39,220 bases of DNA from Gammaproteobacteria bacterium (GTDB lineage Bacteria; Pseudomonadota; Gammaproteobacteria; Pseudomonadales; Azotimanducaceae), in assembly GCA_030433075.1 (NCBI GenBank), contig JAUILI010000018.1, forward strand, positions 1 to 39,220. The letters run 5' to 3'. Each line of letters begins with the position of its first letter. Position 1 is the stretch's first letter. Shown one piece after another: positions 14,477 through 21,596 of the stretch. Below the pieces are notes generated by a model, which saw only the letters and a program-made list of their open reading frames with translations, searched no databases and was not told the DNA's origin. A program made the position numbers and the translations under genes.

Positions 14477-17431
14477 TTAGCTTCGGATATTGATGATCGT
14501 CTGGGTCAGGGTGGAGCTCGTCTCAATGGCTTTGGCGTTGGCCTGGAAGTTCCGCTGAGCGGTGATGAGCTCCACGAGCTCCTCCGTCAGATCGACGTTT
14601 GCCCGCTCCAGCGCACCGGCCTGAATCGATCCAAAGCCATCGCCGCCGGCCTCCCCTAGGGTCGGCTGACCGGAGTTCGTGGTCTCGAGATAGTTCGCAT
14701 CCCCGATCTGCTTCAAACCGTTAGGGTTCGCGAAGTTGGTCAGGATGATCTTCCCGAGGGCCACCTGCTGCCCGTTCGTGTAGTTCGCGCGCACCACCCC
14801 GGAGCTATCGATGTCCAGGCCATCCAGCTTCCCGGAGGGGAAACCGTCCTGGGACAGGGACAGTACGGAGAAGGGCTGGGAGAACTGGGTAGAGTTCGTC
14901 CCGTAGTCCACGTTTAGAACGATGGGATCGGAACCGTTCTGGGGATCGAAGGGGGTATAGGCGGCACCCTCCTTCGGAGAGATCAGGCGACCGCTGGTGT
15001 CGAAGGTCAGCTCGCCCTTATCCAGATAGACAGGCACCCAATTGGGCGTGCCGTCGATGGGAACGATGGTCTCGTTACCATCGCCATCTACGAAAATCGG
15101 GTTGCCATCCTCGTCCCGGGCCTGCTGAAGAATCGTCACATCCGGGACGTCACCCCGGCTCTGGGTCGTCGCCGAGAGGCCAAAATTGGGGTGGCCGTTC
15201 ACGTTGATGAAGGAATCGCGGGACGCCGTTCCCGAGGTGAAGGAGAAGCGCTGCGCGTCAATATCGAAGCGCACCTTTACCCCTGATACCTTCCGACCGT
15301 CTTCCGTCTCAATCAGGTTGACGCGCTTCTCCACCTCCGCAGCGAAGGTGTCGCCGGTGTAGGCGCCCGGGGGAATGGTGATTTTCCCATCCACTCCATC
15401 CACGGTGACGGAGATCACGTTGTCCTGAAAGGTCACGGGGAAGGTGCCCGAGGTATCCACACCGGTGCGCGACCCCGTGGTGATGGCCGGAATCCCGGCG
15501 AGGCCCGTTCCGGACTTCACCAAAATTTCATCGGCCACCTCTTCCGCAAAGCCCAGCACCTGGCCGGCGCGGACGTTGGCCAGGCCAGCCGTACCCGCGG
15601 CTATGGCCTCCTCCACCTGCTCGAGGGGAACGACTTCTCCCGTGGGTTCGCCATCAACGAGGAATCGATAAAGGGGCTCGATTTCAATGGTCGATGCTTC
15701 TCCTGTGGTACCGCTGTAGAACACAAAGCGGCGCTCATCCCGGAGATACTCAACATCAATGCCGCTGCGCTGCTGGTCCGGGTCAAGGCGGAAGTCGCCA
15801 TTGGGCACCAGCGCGTCGCTCAGGTAGGCCCCGAGGGTGACGGAAGCGCCCACGGCGATGGTTTCGGACGTTGCCCCAAAGCCTAGGATGAGGTTTTCCG
15901 TCGCCCCACCGTTCCCGTTGTTCAAAGTCGTATCCCAGCCCGTGATCCGGATTTGGGAAACGTCCTTGTCGTTAGCGCTGCTCGCCGGCTTGAATTGAAT
16001 CGCCCGCTCACGAATGTTGTAGGACACGGAGAGCCGGTCCCCAAGCTTTTCCCCATCGGGGTCGGCGGCATCCACTGGCGTTTGCGCCAGCTGTGCGCTG
16101 ACCGCGGCAACAATGTCCGCGGGGAGCATGGTCGTATCCGTCTTGCCCACATCGGCGGGATCGATGGTGATGACGTAGGACGATTCCGTGAGATTGTCGT
16201 CGACGGTGGTAACGCGGAAGGACTTATCCGTGGTGCTTGAGAAGTCAAAGAAGCGCTCGTCACCGAATTGATCGTTCAGGGCCAGGGAAATCGCATTGGC
16301 GAGCCCGGAGCCGTTTAGGGTCGTGGTCTCCCCCGCGCTGATGGGAAGGGACACGTTGACGTAATTGCTGCCATCGATGCTGACCCGGAAGAGATCTTGC
16401 CCGCTAAGGGGATCCGTAGCCGCCGTCGCCGTGTTGTCCGGGGCATTGCCCGTAATGGTCAGGGGCACAAGGTCCGTGCTTCCGAAATCGGCCCCGTTCT
16501 GCATGAAGCCCCCGGTCCAGGAGCCGGTTTGCGAAGGCACCTGGGTCTTTTGGTCATCGAGGGAATACTTCGGGTGCGCCGCGTTCGGGTTAAAGGTCGG
16601 ATCCACCGCCGCGGGGTCCGCCGACAGCTGGCCAAACTTATTGATGTACAGCACTTCGTTCTTGTCGTTCTTAGCCTTCAGCAGCGCCGGTTCAATTTCC
16701 CGGTCGCCAATGAAGATCCGCGTTTGCCACTTGTTCGTGGGATCATCCACCGTCGCGTTCTGCGTTTTGTAGTAATAGATCGTGGCGATGGAGGCATTAC
16801 CCAGGGAGTCAAACACCGTGATCGACGTTGACTTGTTGTAGGTATCCGGATCGTTCCGGTCGAACTCATAGTTCGCCTGACCACTCGTGAAGATATCCCG
16901 CTTGGGAATGATCTCCGCGTCCGCCGGGAGATTCACCCCGAGGAGCAGCTGGCTGGAGGCCTTCGGCTCACCGCTGGTTTCCGGCAGCTGGAGGGATCCG
17001 GCCGCATCGATGCTGGTGCTGGTTACCGATCCGTCCTCGTTTACCGGGAAGACTTGGAGGAACTGACCGACGGAATCGACCACGTAGCGGTCGTTGTTGA
17101 CGGAGAAGCCGCCGTTTCGGGTGTACACCGTCTGGTTTGAGGTCAGGTTCGGCTTTAAGGCAAAGAAACCCTGGCCCGATACGGCGAGATCGAGGGAGTT
17201 CGCCGAGTTCACGATGTTCCCCTGGGTGAAGACCTGGGAGATCTCCTTCAGGTTAACGCCCTGCCCCACCACGCTGGAGTTCTTCTGCAGCGGCGAAGTA
17301 GCAAAGATGTCACCGAACTGGGCCCGGGACTTCTTAAACCCGATGGTGCCCACGTTGGCGATGTTGTTACTCGATACCCCGAGCTGAGCGCTGGCGGCAT
17401 TCAAACCCGTTAGTGCGGTATAGAAGGACAT
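14477..17431 (-). CDS. flgE: Flagellar hook protein FlgE (unusually long)
   Basis: A 984-residue hook subunit, more than double the usual size of about 400. The conserved ends are intact. The N-terminus has MSFYTALTGLNAASAQLGVS, then SNNIANVGTIGFKKSRAQFG and LDLAVSGQGFFALKP. The C-terminus has GSIQAGALERANVDLTEELV and LITAQRNFQANAKAIETSS. The extra 500-600 residues form the exposed middle (D2/D3-like) and contain repeated strand-rich units such as DLFRVSIDGSNYVNVSLPIS and ISVTVDGVDGKITIPPGAYT. These may be duplicated surface domains. It lies 15 bp after flgD, which encodes the hook cap. Confidence 0.95.
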   Translation of the reverse strand: MSFYTALTGLNAASAQLGVSSNNIANVGTIGFKKSRAQFGDIFATSPLQKNSSVVGQGVNLKEISQVFTQGNIVNSANSLDLAVSGQGFFALKPNLTSNQTVYTRNGGFSVNNDRYVVDSVGQFLQVFPVNEDGSVTSTSIDAAGSLQLPETSGEPKASSQLLLGVNLPADAEIIPKRDIFTSGQANYEFDRNDPDTYNKSTSITVFDSLGNASIATIYYYKTQNATVDDPTNKWQTRIFIGDREIEPALLKAKNDKNEVLYINKFGQLSADPAAVDPTFNPNAAHPKYSLDDQKTQVPSQTGSWTGGFMQNGADFGSTDLVPLTITGNAPDNTATAATDPLSGQDLFRVSIDGSNYVNVSLPISAGETTTLNGSGLANAISLALNDQFGDERFFDFSSTTDKSFRVTTVDDNLTESSYVITIDPADVGKTDTTMLPADIVAAVSAQLAQTPVDAADPDGEKLGDRLSVSYNIRERAIQFKPASSANDKDVSQIRITGWDTTLNNGNGGATENLILGFGATSETIAVGASVTLGAYLSDALVPNGDFRLDPDQQRSGIDVEYLRDERRFVFYSGTTGEASTIEIEPLYRFLVDGEPTGEVVPLEQVEEAIAAGTAGLANVRAGQVLGFAEEVADEILVKSGTGLAGIPAITTGSRTGVDTSGTFPVTFQDNVISVTVDGVDGKITIPPGAYTGDTFAAEVEKRVNLIETEDGRKVSGVKVRFDIDAQRFSFTSGTASRDSFINVNGHPNFGLSATTQSRGDVPDVTILQQARDEDGNPIFVDGDGNETIVPIDGTPNWVPVYLDKGELTFDTSGRLISPKEGAAYTPFDPQNGSDPIVLNVDYGTNSTQFSQPFSVLSLSQDGFPSGKLDGLDIDSSGVVRANYTNGQQVALGKIILTNFANPNGLKQIGDANYLETTNSGQPTLGEAGGDGFGSIQAGALERANVDLTEELVELITAQRNFQANAKAIETSSTLTQTIINIRS

Positions 17432-17445
17432 GGCCCACTCCCTAC

Positions 17446-18129
17446 TTAGTTTCCAATACGCTCCACTTCGCCAAGGCCCAGAACGGCCCCGCCAAGTAGC
17501 TCGAGTTCAATGGTTCCAGCGGCATCCCGACGAATGCCGCTGACTTCGGAAAAGACCTTCACGGGCTCCCGGGACACCTGGCCACCCAGGGCCACCATGG
17601 CCTCGAGACGATAGGCGCCGGGAGCCGCTTCTCCTCCCGCGTTATCCAGCCCGTCCCAGGCAAATTCGAAGGTGCCCGGGCCCTGCTGCCCAAACTCGAT
17701 GGTGCGCACCGTGTCTCCGGCAGCGCCGACCACGTTGACAAATACTGCGTCGGCCCCGGAAGGCAAGGAGAGATAGCCTGGGAGATCGGCGCTGCTCTGC
17801 CGGAAGCCCTGACCATTGGCCACGGCGACGGAGCGCCCAATCAAATTCGACGCTTCCAGAACGTCGTTCTCCTTTCGGCTACTCACGAAGTTGTCGAGGG
17901 AGCCAGACATGGAAAGGGTCGCTTCGAGGGTTGAGAACTGGGCCAGCTGGGCAACGAACTGCTCGTTTTTCATGGGATCGAGCGGATTCTGGTTTTGCAG
18001 CTGGGTCGTCAAAAGCTTGAGGAACTCCTGGCGCCCAAGCTCATCGCTCTTCGGCGCAGACGCCGCGGCCTTGCGTTCTTCATAGCTGGCAAGGCCCGTG
18101 GGAAGACTTTGGGTGACCTGAGCAACCAT
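17446..18129 (-). CDS. flgD: Hook cap / hook assembly protein FlgD
   Basis: A 227-residue hook-capping scaffold. The N-terminal FlgD signature is complete: LGRQEFLKLLTTQLQNQNPL, DPMKNEQFVAQLAQFSTLEA. The C-terminal half has the FlgD Ig/Tudor-like core with GPGTFEFAWDGLDNAGGEAA PGAYRLEA, where W-D-G-x-D-x-x-G is the family hallmark. It lies between flgC (3 bp) and flgE (14 bp), as expected. Confidence 0.96.
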   Translation of the reverse strand: MVAQVTQSLPTGLASYEERKAAASAPKSDELGRQEFLKLLTTQLQNQNPLDPMKNEQFVAQLAQFSTLEATLSMSGSLDNFVSSRKENDVLEASNLIGRSVAVANGQGFRQSSADLPGYLSLPSGADAVFVNVVGAAGDTVRTIEFGQQGPGTFEFAWDGLDNAGGEAAPGAYRLEAMVALGGQVSREPVKVFSEVSGIRRDAAGTIELELLGGAVLGLGEVERIGN

Positions 18130-18132
18130 GGC

Positions 18133-18567
18133 TTAGCTCCGAATCACTTCAAGGGTTTTCAGCATGAGCTGACGCGTGGTGTTGACCACCTCCACGTTGT
18201 TCTCAAAGCCCCGGGACGCATCCAGCATGTCGACCATTTCGGCCACAGGATTGACGTTGGACAGGTAAACGTAGCCATTTTCATCAGCCTTAGGATTTCG
18301 CGGATCAAACCGACTGATGACTGGCGTCGGGTCATCAGTGATACCGGCGAGCTTCACCCCACCCACTACGGGAGCGCCTTGATGGAGCTGCTCTTTACGA
18401 AGAAGGGCCTCAAAGACCGTGCGCTTCGCCCGGAAGGCCTCTGCCTCGGAAGAGGCCTCAGATCCCACGTTGGCAAGGTTAGAGGCGATGGTGTTCATGC
18501 GAACGGACTGGGCGTTAAGCGCCGTCCCCGCAATGTCGAACACCCGCTGAAGGTCTAGACCGGCCAT
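18133..18567 (-). CDS. flgC: Proximal rod protein FlgC
   Basis: A 144-residue proximal rod subunit. The N-terminus has VFDIAGTALNAQSVRMNTIA followed by SNLANVGSEASSEAEAFRAK. The C-terminus has YVYLSNVNPVAEMVDMLDAS and the ENNVEVVNTTRQLMLKTLEV helix. These are characteristic of FlgC, and the length is standard. It starts 2 bp after the flgB stop. Confidence 0.97.
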   Translation of the reverse strand: MAGLDLQRVFDIAGTALNAQSVRMNTIASNLANVGSEASSEAEAFRAKRTVFEALLRKEQLHQGAPVVGGVKLAGITDDPTPVISRFDPRNPKADENGYVYLSNVNPVAEMVDMLDASRGFENNVEVVNTTRQLMLKTLEVIRS

Positions 18568-18569
18568 GC

Positions 18570-18959
18570 CTATTCTCCTCGCAGGGCCCGGCGGAGGCCG
18601 GACACGCGGTTGTTTAGGAAGTCGAGGGTGGCTTGGTATTGCGCCGCCGCGGCACCGAACTGGGCCTGCTCCACGGAAGATTCCACCGTGTTCCCATCGG
18701 CCGAGGCATTGAGGGGAATGCGATAGACCATCCCATCGCGATTCTGGTCCTCACCCACGGCGAAGTGCTGGTGGTGGGTCGTTTGCAGCGCATCACCGCT
18801 GGCCGAAGCCAGCACCGCCTTAAAATCGAGGTCCCGAGCCTTAAAGCCGGGGGTTTGGGCGTTGGCAATGTTCTGGGACAGCAAATCAATACGCTGGCTG
18901 CGCAGCGCCAGCGCCTGCTCATGGATGCCGAGAATGTTGTCGAAACGCGCCATGGCCAC
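18570..18959 (-). CDS. flgB: Proximal rod protein FlgB
   Basis: A 129-residue proximal rod subunit, first gene of the flgB-to-flaG operon. LGIHEQALALRSQRIDLLSQ and NIANAQTPGFKARDLDFKAV form the FlgB signature. The C-terminal QFGAAAAQYQATLDFLNNRV matches the family. The ATG is preceded by GAGGTG. A sigma54-type promoter lies about 62 bp upstream (19022-19038). Confidence 0.97.
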   Translation of the reverse strand: MAMARFDNILGIHEQALALRSQRIDLLSQNIANAQTPGFKARDLDFKAVLASASGDALQTTHHQHFAVGEDQNRDGMVYRIPLNASADGNTVESSVEQAQFGAAAAQYQATLDFLNNRVSGLRRALRGE

Positions 18960-19021
18960 CTCAAGTTTCTTTGCCCTTCGCCGATTACCGCTTAGGGCGT
19001 AAAAGGGCTCACCGCTGAAGG

Positions 19022-19038
19022 TGCAGGGGCCATGCCAA
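19022..19038 (-). promoter_or_regulatory. Sigma54 promoter of the flgB operon
   Basis: Minus strand reads TTGGCATGGCCCCTGCA, matching TGGCACG-N4-TTGCA with GG and GC separated by exactly 10 bases. Transcription would start near 19010, leaving a leader of about 50 bases before the flgB ATG. Sigma54 control with a FleQ/FlrC-type activator is the known rule for this operon in polar flagellates. Confidence 0.7.
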
Positions 19039-19124
19039 TGGGCCTAATCTCCCCCCAAATCTCTGATTCCATATGGTTTTTTCCATAGCAGGGAACCGAA
19101 CCGGCAGCGGACCGGCTTCCCCAG

Positions 19125-19161
19125 CGGCAAAGCTTTGCCGCCGGCAGGGCAAGGCCTTGCC
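19125..19161. repeat. Two tandem near-identical palindromes (operator candidate)
   Basis: CGGCAAAGCTTTGCCG (19125-19140) and GGCAAGGCCTTGCC (19148-19161) are both perfect palindromes. Their 14-bp cores differ at only two central positions, and their centres are 22 bp apart, close to two helical turns. They lie about 90-140 bp upstream of the flgB sigma54 promoter, a normal place for an enhancer-binding protein. No T tract follows, so they are not simple terminators. Confidence 0.55.
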
Positions 19162-19254
19162 GACAAAACTGCCCCGCCGCGCAACGCTAGACCGGGCTTC
19201 CCCGGGGCGGCACACTGACCCTCCAAAGCGAGGACGAATCATGGGCGGGCCCCT

Positions 19255-20166
19255 TTGAGCATCGCGACAATCTGCCGTCTAGGGGCCCTCCTCGGGTTCC
19301 TTGCCATCGCGCCCCTTTGCGCAGCGGAGGAAGAAAACCCCCTGGAGGCCCTACGGGCGGCGGCACGATCGTTTGTCGCTCAGGACCTCGAGCGTTCGAA
19401 GGACGTGATCCACATTCCCCCCCTCGATCGGCGCGCCCGGGTACCCGCTTGCGATGGGCCCCTGAGCTTTCGCTGGCCCTTTCCTAGCAAGGCCACGGTG
19501 GAAGCCTATTGCGCGAGCACCCAGGAACGACTGTTCCTACGAGTGACCTATGCGCGATCACCGGAGGGGCCCGGCGCGGCGGGAACGGCCTTTCAAGGCT
19601 GGCAGGTCGTTGAACCCCATCGGGCCGGGGACGTGCTCGAGCAGGAGGACCTTACGGTGGCGGAAGGGGCCCTCTCCGGCCGTCAGCCCTACCGAGGCCC
19701 GGCCCCCGACAGCGCGACGCGCCTTAAGGTGCTAAAACCCCTGGAAGCGGGCGCCCTCCTCCTCCAGGACAGTGTTCGCCTTGAGCGCAAAGTGCTTCGG
19801 GCACAGGCAACCCTTTCGGCAAAGCTTCGCTTACCCCACCCCCAGCTTACGGAGGCCTGGGTGCCCGCCGAAGGGCTCCCCGGAGATGTGCTCAGCCCCA
19901 ACGCCGTGCCCCCGCTCGTGGCTCTCAATCGGCCCCTCCGCGCGGGCAGCATTCTTCGAGCCAGCGACTTGTCTAGCGCAACCCTGGTGGAGAAGGGGCA
20001 AGCGGTCCGAGTGGTCCTTTCCCAGGGCGCCTTCGTGCTCGAAGCGGACCTCATCGCCGAGGAAGACGGCGCGCTTGGGGAGGTGGTGATCGTGCTTAAT
20101 CCGGAAACGGGGCGGCGCCTTCGCGCCCTTGTCACGGGGCCCGGGCAGGCGGAACACGCGCCCTAG
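19255..20166 (+). CDS. flgA: P-ring assembly chaperone FlgA
   Basis: A 303-residue periplasmic chaperone for P-ring (FlgI) assembly. It has a Sec signal peptide (hydrophobic LGALLGFLAIAPLCAA). FlgA-family features include GWQVVEPHRAGDVLEQEDLT, VLKPLEAGALLLQDSVRLE, the SAF-domain-like RPLRAGSILRASDLSSATLV, and the terminal VEKGQAVRVVLSQGAFVLEA with GEVVIVLNPETGRRLRALV. No ATG or GTG fits. The only start compatible with the signal peptide is TTG at 19255, which overlaps the stop of a five-codon frame beginning with ATG at 19241 (TTGA). It is somewhat longer than E. coli FlgA (219). Confidence 0.92.
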   Translation: MSIATICRLGALLGFLAIAPLCAAEEENPLEALRAAARSFVAQDLERSKDVIHIPPLDRRARVPACDGPLSFRWPFPSKATVEAYCASTQERLFLRVTYARSPEGPGAAGTAFQGWQVVEPHRAGDVLEQEDLTVAEGALSGRQPYRGPAPDSATRLKVLKPLEAGALLLQDSVRLERKVLRAQATLSAKLRLPHPQLTEAWVPAEGLPGDVLSPNAVPPLVALNRPLRAGSILRASDLSSATLVEKGQAVRVVLSQGAFVLEADLIAEEDGALGEVVIVLNPETGRRLRALVTGPGQAEHAP

Positions 20167-20254
20167 TCCGACGCCGCTAAGTTGTTTACAGTTTTTTGCC
20201 GTCGTGACGATTAAGTATTTGAAAGCTCTTAGAAACTTTTTTTGCTAAAGGTGC

Positions 20255-20281
20255 TAAAGGTTGCCAAGCTGCTGTCGATTA
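20255..20281 (+). promoter_or_regulatory. Sigma28 (FliA) promoter of flgM
   Basis: TAAAGGTT, 11 bases, GTCGATTA: a close match to the flagellar sigma28 consensus, and the same -10 core as the flgP candidate. A/T-rich sequence (20180-20250) lies immediately upstream in an otherwise G+C-rich region. Its -10 end is about 36 bp before the flgM ATG. A FliA promoter on flgM gives the usual negative feedback loop. Confidence 0.7.
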
Positions 20282-20317
20282 GGCACCTAAGAGCCAATTT
20301 TTGGGCGAGGAAATCCC

Positions 20318-20608
20318 ATGGCAGATCCCATCTCTGGAGTCGGAGGCCGCGGCCCACAAGCGCTGCGCCTGACGGAAGCGGAGAACAAAAAGTCCGCGGA
20401 AGCACCTCGGAAATCCGGGGACGATAGCGCCCCGGCAGCGGCGCAGGACCGCGTCGAGCTGAGCGACGGCGTAAAGAGCGCAAGCACGGAGGCGGTTTTT
20501 GACGCCGATCGAGTGGCTGAGCTTCGGCAAGCCATCGCCGACGGCCAATACCCCCTGGATGCCAAGCGAATCGCGGAAAGCTTCGCAAGCATCGAGCGCC
20601 TGCTTTAA
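20318..20608 (+). CDS. flgM: Anti-sigma28 factor FlgM
   Basis: A 96-residue small protein that binds FliA (29773-30480) until the hook is complete, then leaves through the export gate. The N-terminal half is disordered-looking (Gly, Ala, Lys and Glu rich). The C-terminal sigma-binding half has QDRVELSDGVKSAS, then FDADRVAELRQAIADGQYPL and DAKRIAESFASIERLL, the standard FlgM pattern. The ATG is preceded by GAGG. It lies between flgA and flgN, as in most proteobacteria, with a sigma28 promoter in front. Confidence 0.95.
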   Translation: MADPISGVGGRGPQALRLTEAENKKSAEAPRKSGDDSAPAAAQDRVELSDGVKSASTEAVFDADRVAELRQAIADGQYPLDAKRIAESFASIERLL

Positions 20609-20638
20609 AGTCAGGCACTTTCCGCCAAGGGACAAACC

Positions 20639-21022
20639 GTGTCCGAAGTTGCCTCCCAGGTCCTCGACACCGCACGCCGCCTTCAGCGCTTACTTGAGCA
20701 AGAGTTCGAGGCCCTCAAAAACCGCGATCTGACCCAGCTTGAAAAGCTGACGGAGACCCGGGAAGCCCTCCTCTCCCAGCTCCTCTATTTTCGCCAGACC
20801 CAAGAGTCCCTTTGGAAGGGCCCCAGCTTCGAAGCCGCTCGCATCCTGGTGGCGGATTGCCAAAACCTGCACAAGCGCAATGAACTCCTCCTGGCCCGGC
20901 AACTCGATGGTATTCGTCGCACCCTCGGGGCGCTCCAGAAAAGCAGTGATGACGAAGACCTCTACGATCGCCTGGGGCAGCTCGCCCGCCGCCGGGCTCG
21001 GCTCTTCACCGACGACGCCTAA
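20639..21022 (+). CDS. flgN: Export chaperone FlgN
   Basis: A 127-residue helical FlgN-family protein, the cytoplasmic chaperone for the junction proteins FlgK and FlgL. The family pattern is the long helical repeat LLEQEFEALKNRDLTQLEKL, then TETREALLSQL and CQNLHKRNELLLARQLDGIR. The start is GTG (20639), preceded by AAGGGA. It directly follows flgM (30-bp gap). Its TAA stop (21020-21022) lies inside the -35 element of the next sigma28-type promoter. Confidence 0.88.
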   Translation: MSEVASQVLDTARRLQRLLEQEFEALKNRDLTQLEKLTETREALLSQLLYFRQTQESLWKGPSFEAARILVADCQNLHKRNELLLARQLDGIRRTLGALQKSSDDEDLYDRLGQLARRRARLFTDDA

Positions 21023-21046
21023 AGCTCTCCGCCGCGGGGTCGATTA
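21020..21046 (+). promoter_or_regulatory. Sigma28 (FliA) type promoter of flgP-flgT
   Basis: TAAAGCTC, 11 bases, GTCGATTA. The -10 core is identical to that before flgM, and TAAAG and the spacing are conserved too. The -35 element uses the flgN stop codon. The -10 end is about 45 bp before the flgP ATG. Three independent copies of the same pattern in this window (here, 20255-20281, 5202-5228) argue against chance. Confidence 0.65.
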
Positions 21047-21090
21047 TCTCCCATGACGCCGCTTCGGCTTTCGGCAAGGAGATACGCCCC

Positions 21091-21585
21091 ATGGCTCCCC
21101 GCAGCTTCTCATTCCTCGGCTTAATCGCCCTCGTCATCGCCCTCGGGGGCTGCGCCTTCGCCGCTAGCCCGGCCCTTAACCTCGGGGGCGCCCGTGCCGC
21201 GGCCGGCGAGGCCATCCGCCTGAGCGAGCGGGGAACGCAGCTGGTGGGCATTGGCTACGCCGTCGTTAGCGTGCAAAACCACGGCAATCCAGAGCAGAGG
21301 CGCCTCCTGGCCATACGCTCCTCCAAGCTCGATGCCTATCGCGCCTTGGCAGAGCAGGTGTTCGGCCAGTACCTCGATGCGGATACCACCATCGGGGAGA
21401 TGATGATCGAAGACGACCGCTTCCGGGCCCGGGTGGAAGGGGTCATCTATGGCGCGCGCCTCGTATCCATCGAGCCCGTGGGAGACGACAGCTACCAGAC
21501 GACCCTATCCCTGGATCAGCACGTGGTGCAGGACCTCCGGGCCCTTTACCTCGGCTATTTCGCTCACACCGGCAACCCGGGCTAG
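21091..21585 (+). CDS. flgP: Outer-membrane lipoprotein FlgP (LPP20 type)
   Basis: A 164-residue lipoprotein with a lipobox (A-L-G-G-C, lipidated Cys21) and an LPP20-like domain: GIGYAVVSVQNHGNPEQRRL, LAIRSSKLDAYRALAEQVF, then VEGVIYGARLVSIEPVGDDS and a YQTTLSLD strand. The pattern R-x-x-A-x-R-A-A/S-x-x-D-A-Y-R-x-L-A-E matches FlgP, an outer-membrane disc component needed for motility in Vibrio and Campylobacter. The ATG is preceded by AAGGAG. It lies 11 bp before flgT. Confidence 0.85.
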   Translation: MAPRSFSFLGLIALVIALGGCAFAASPALNLGGARAAAGEAIRLSERGTQLVGIGYAVVSVQNHGNPEQRRLLAIRSSKLDAYRALAEQVFGQYLDADTTIGEMMIEDDRFRARVEGVIYGARLVSIEPVGDDSYQTTLSLDQHVVQDLRALYLGYFAHTGNPG

Positions 21586-21596
21586 GGAGTCTTTCC

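Larger units (their letters stand above)
18960..19254. promoter_or_regulatory. Divergent regulatory region between flgB and flgA
   Basis: 295 bp without a convincing gene between two divergent flagellar transcription units. It contains the sigma54 promoter of flgB (19022-19038, minus strand) and two tandem 14-bp palindromes (19125-19161). Near flgA it contains a five-codon open frame (19241-19258) with a good ribosome-binding site. A short open frame spanning 19073-19258 does not look like a protein. I see no clear promoter for flgA. Confidence 0.7.

Noticed and set aside
19073-19258. 61-codon plus-strand frame in the flgB-flgA gap
   Set aside because: It spans the two palindromes, has no family resemblance and no ribosome-binding site at its first ATG; it is better seen as regulatory DNA.
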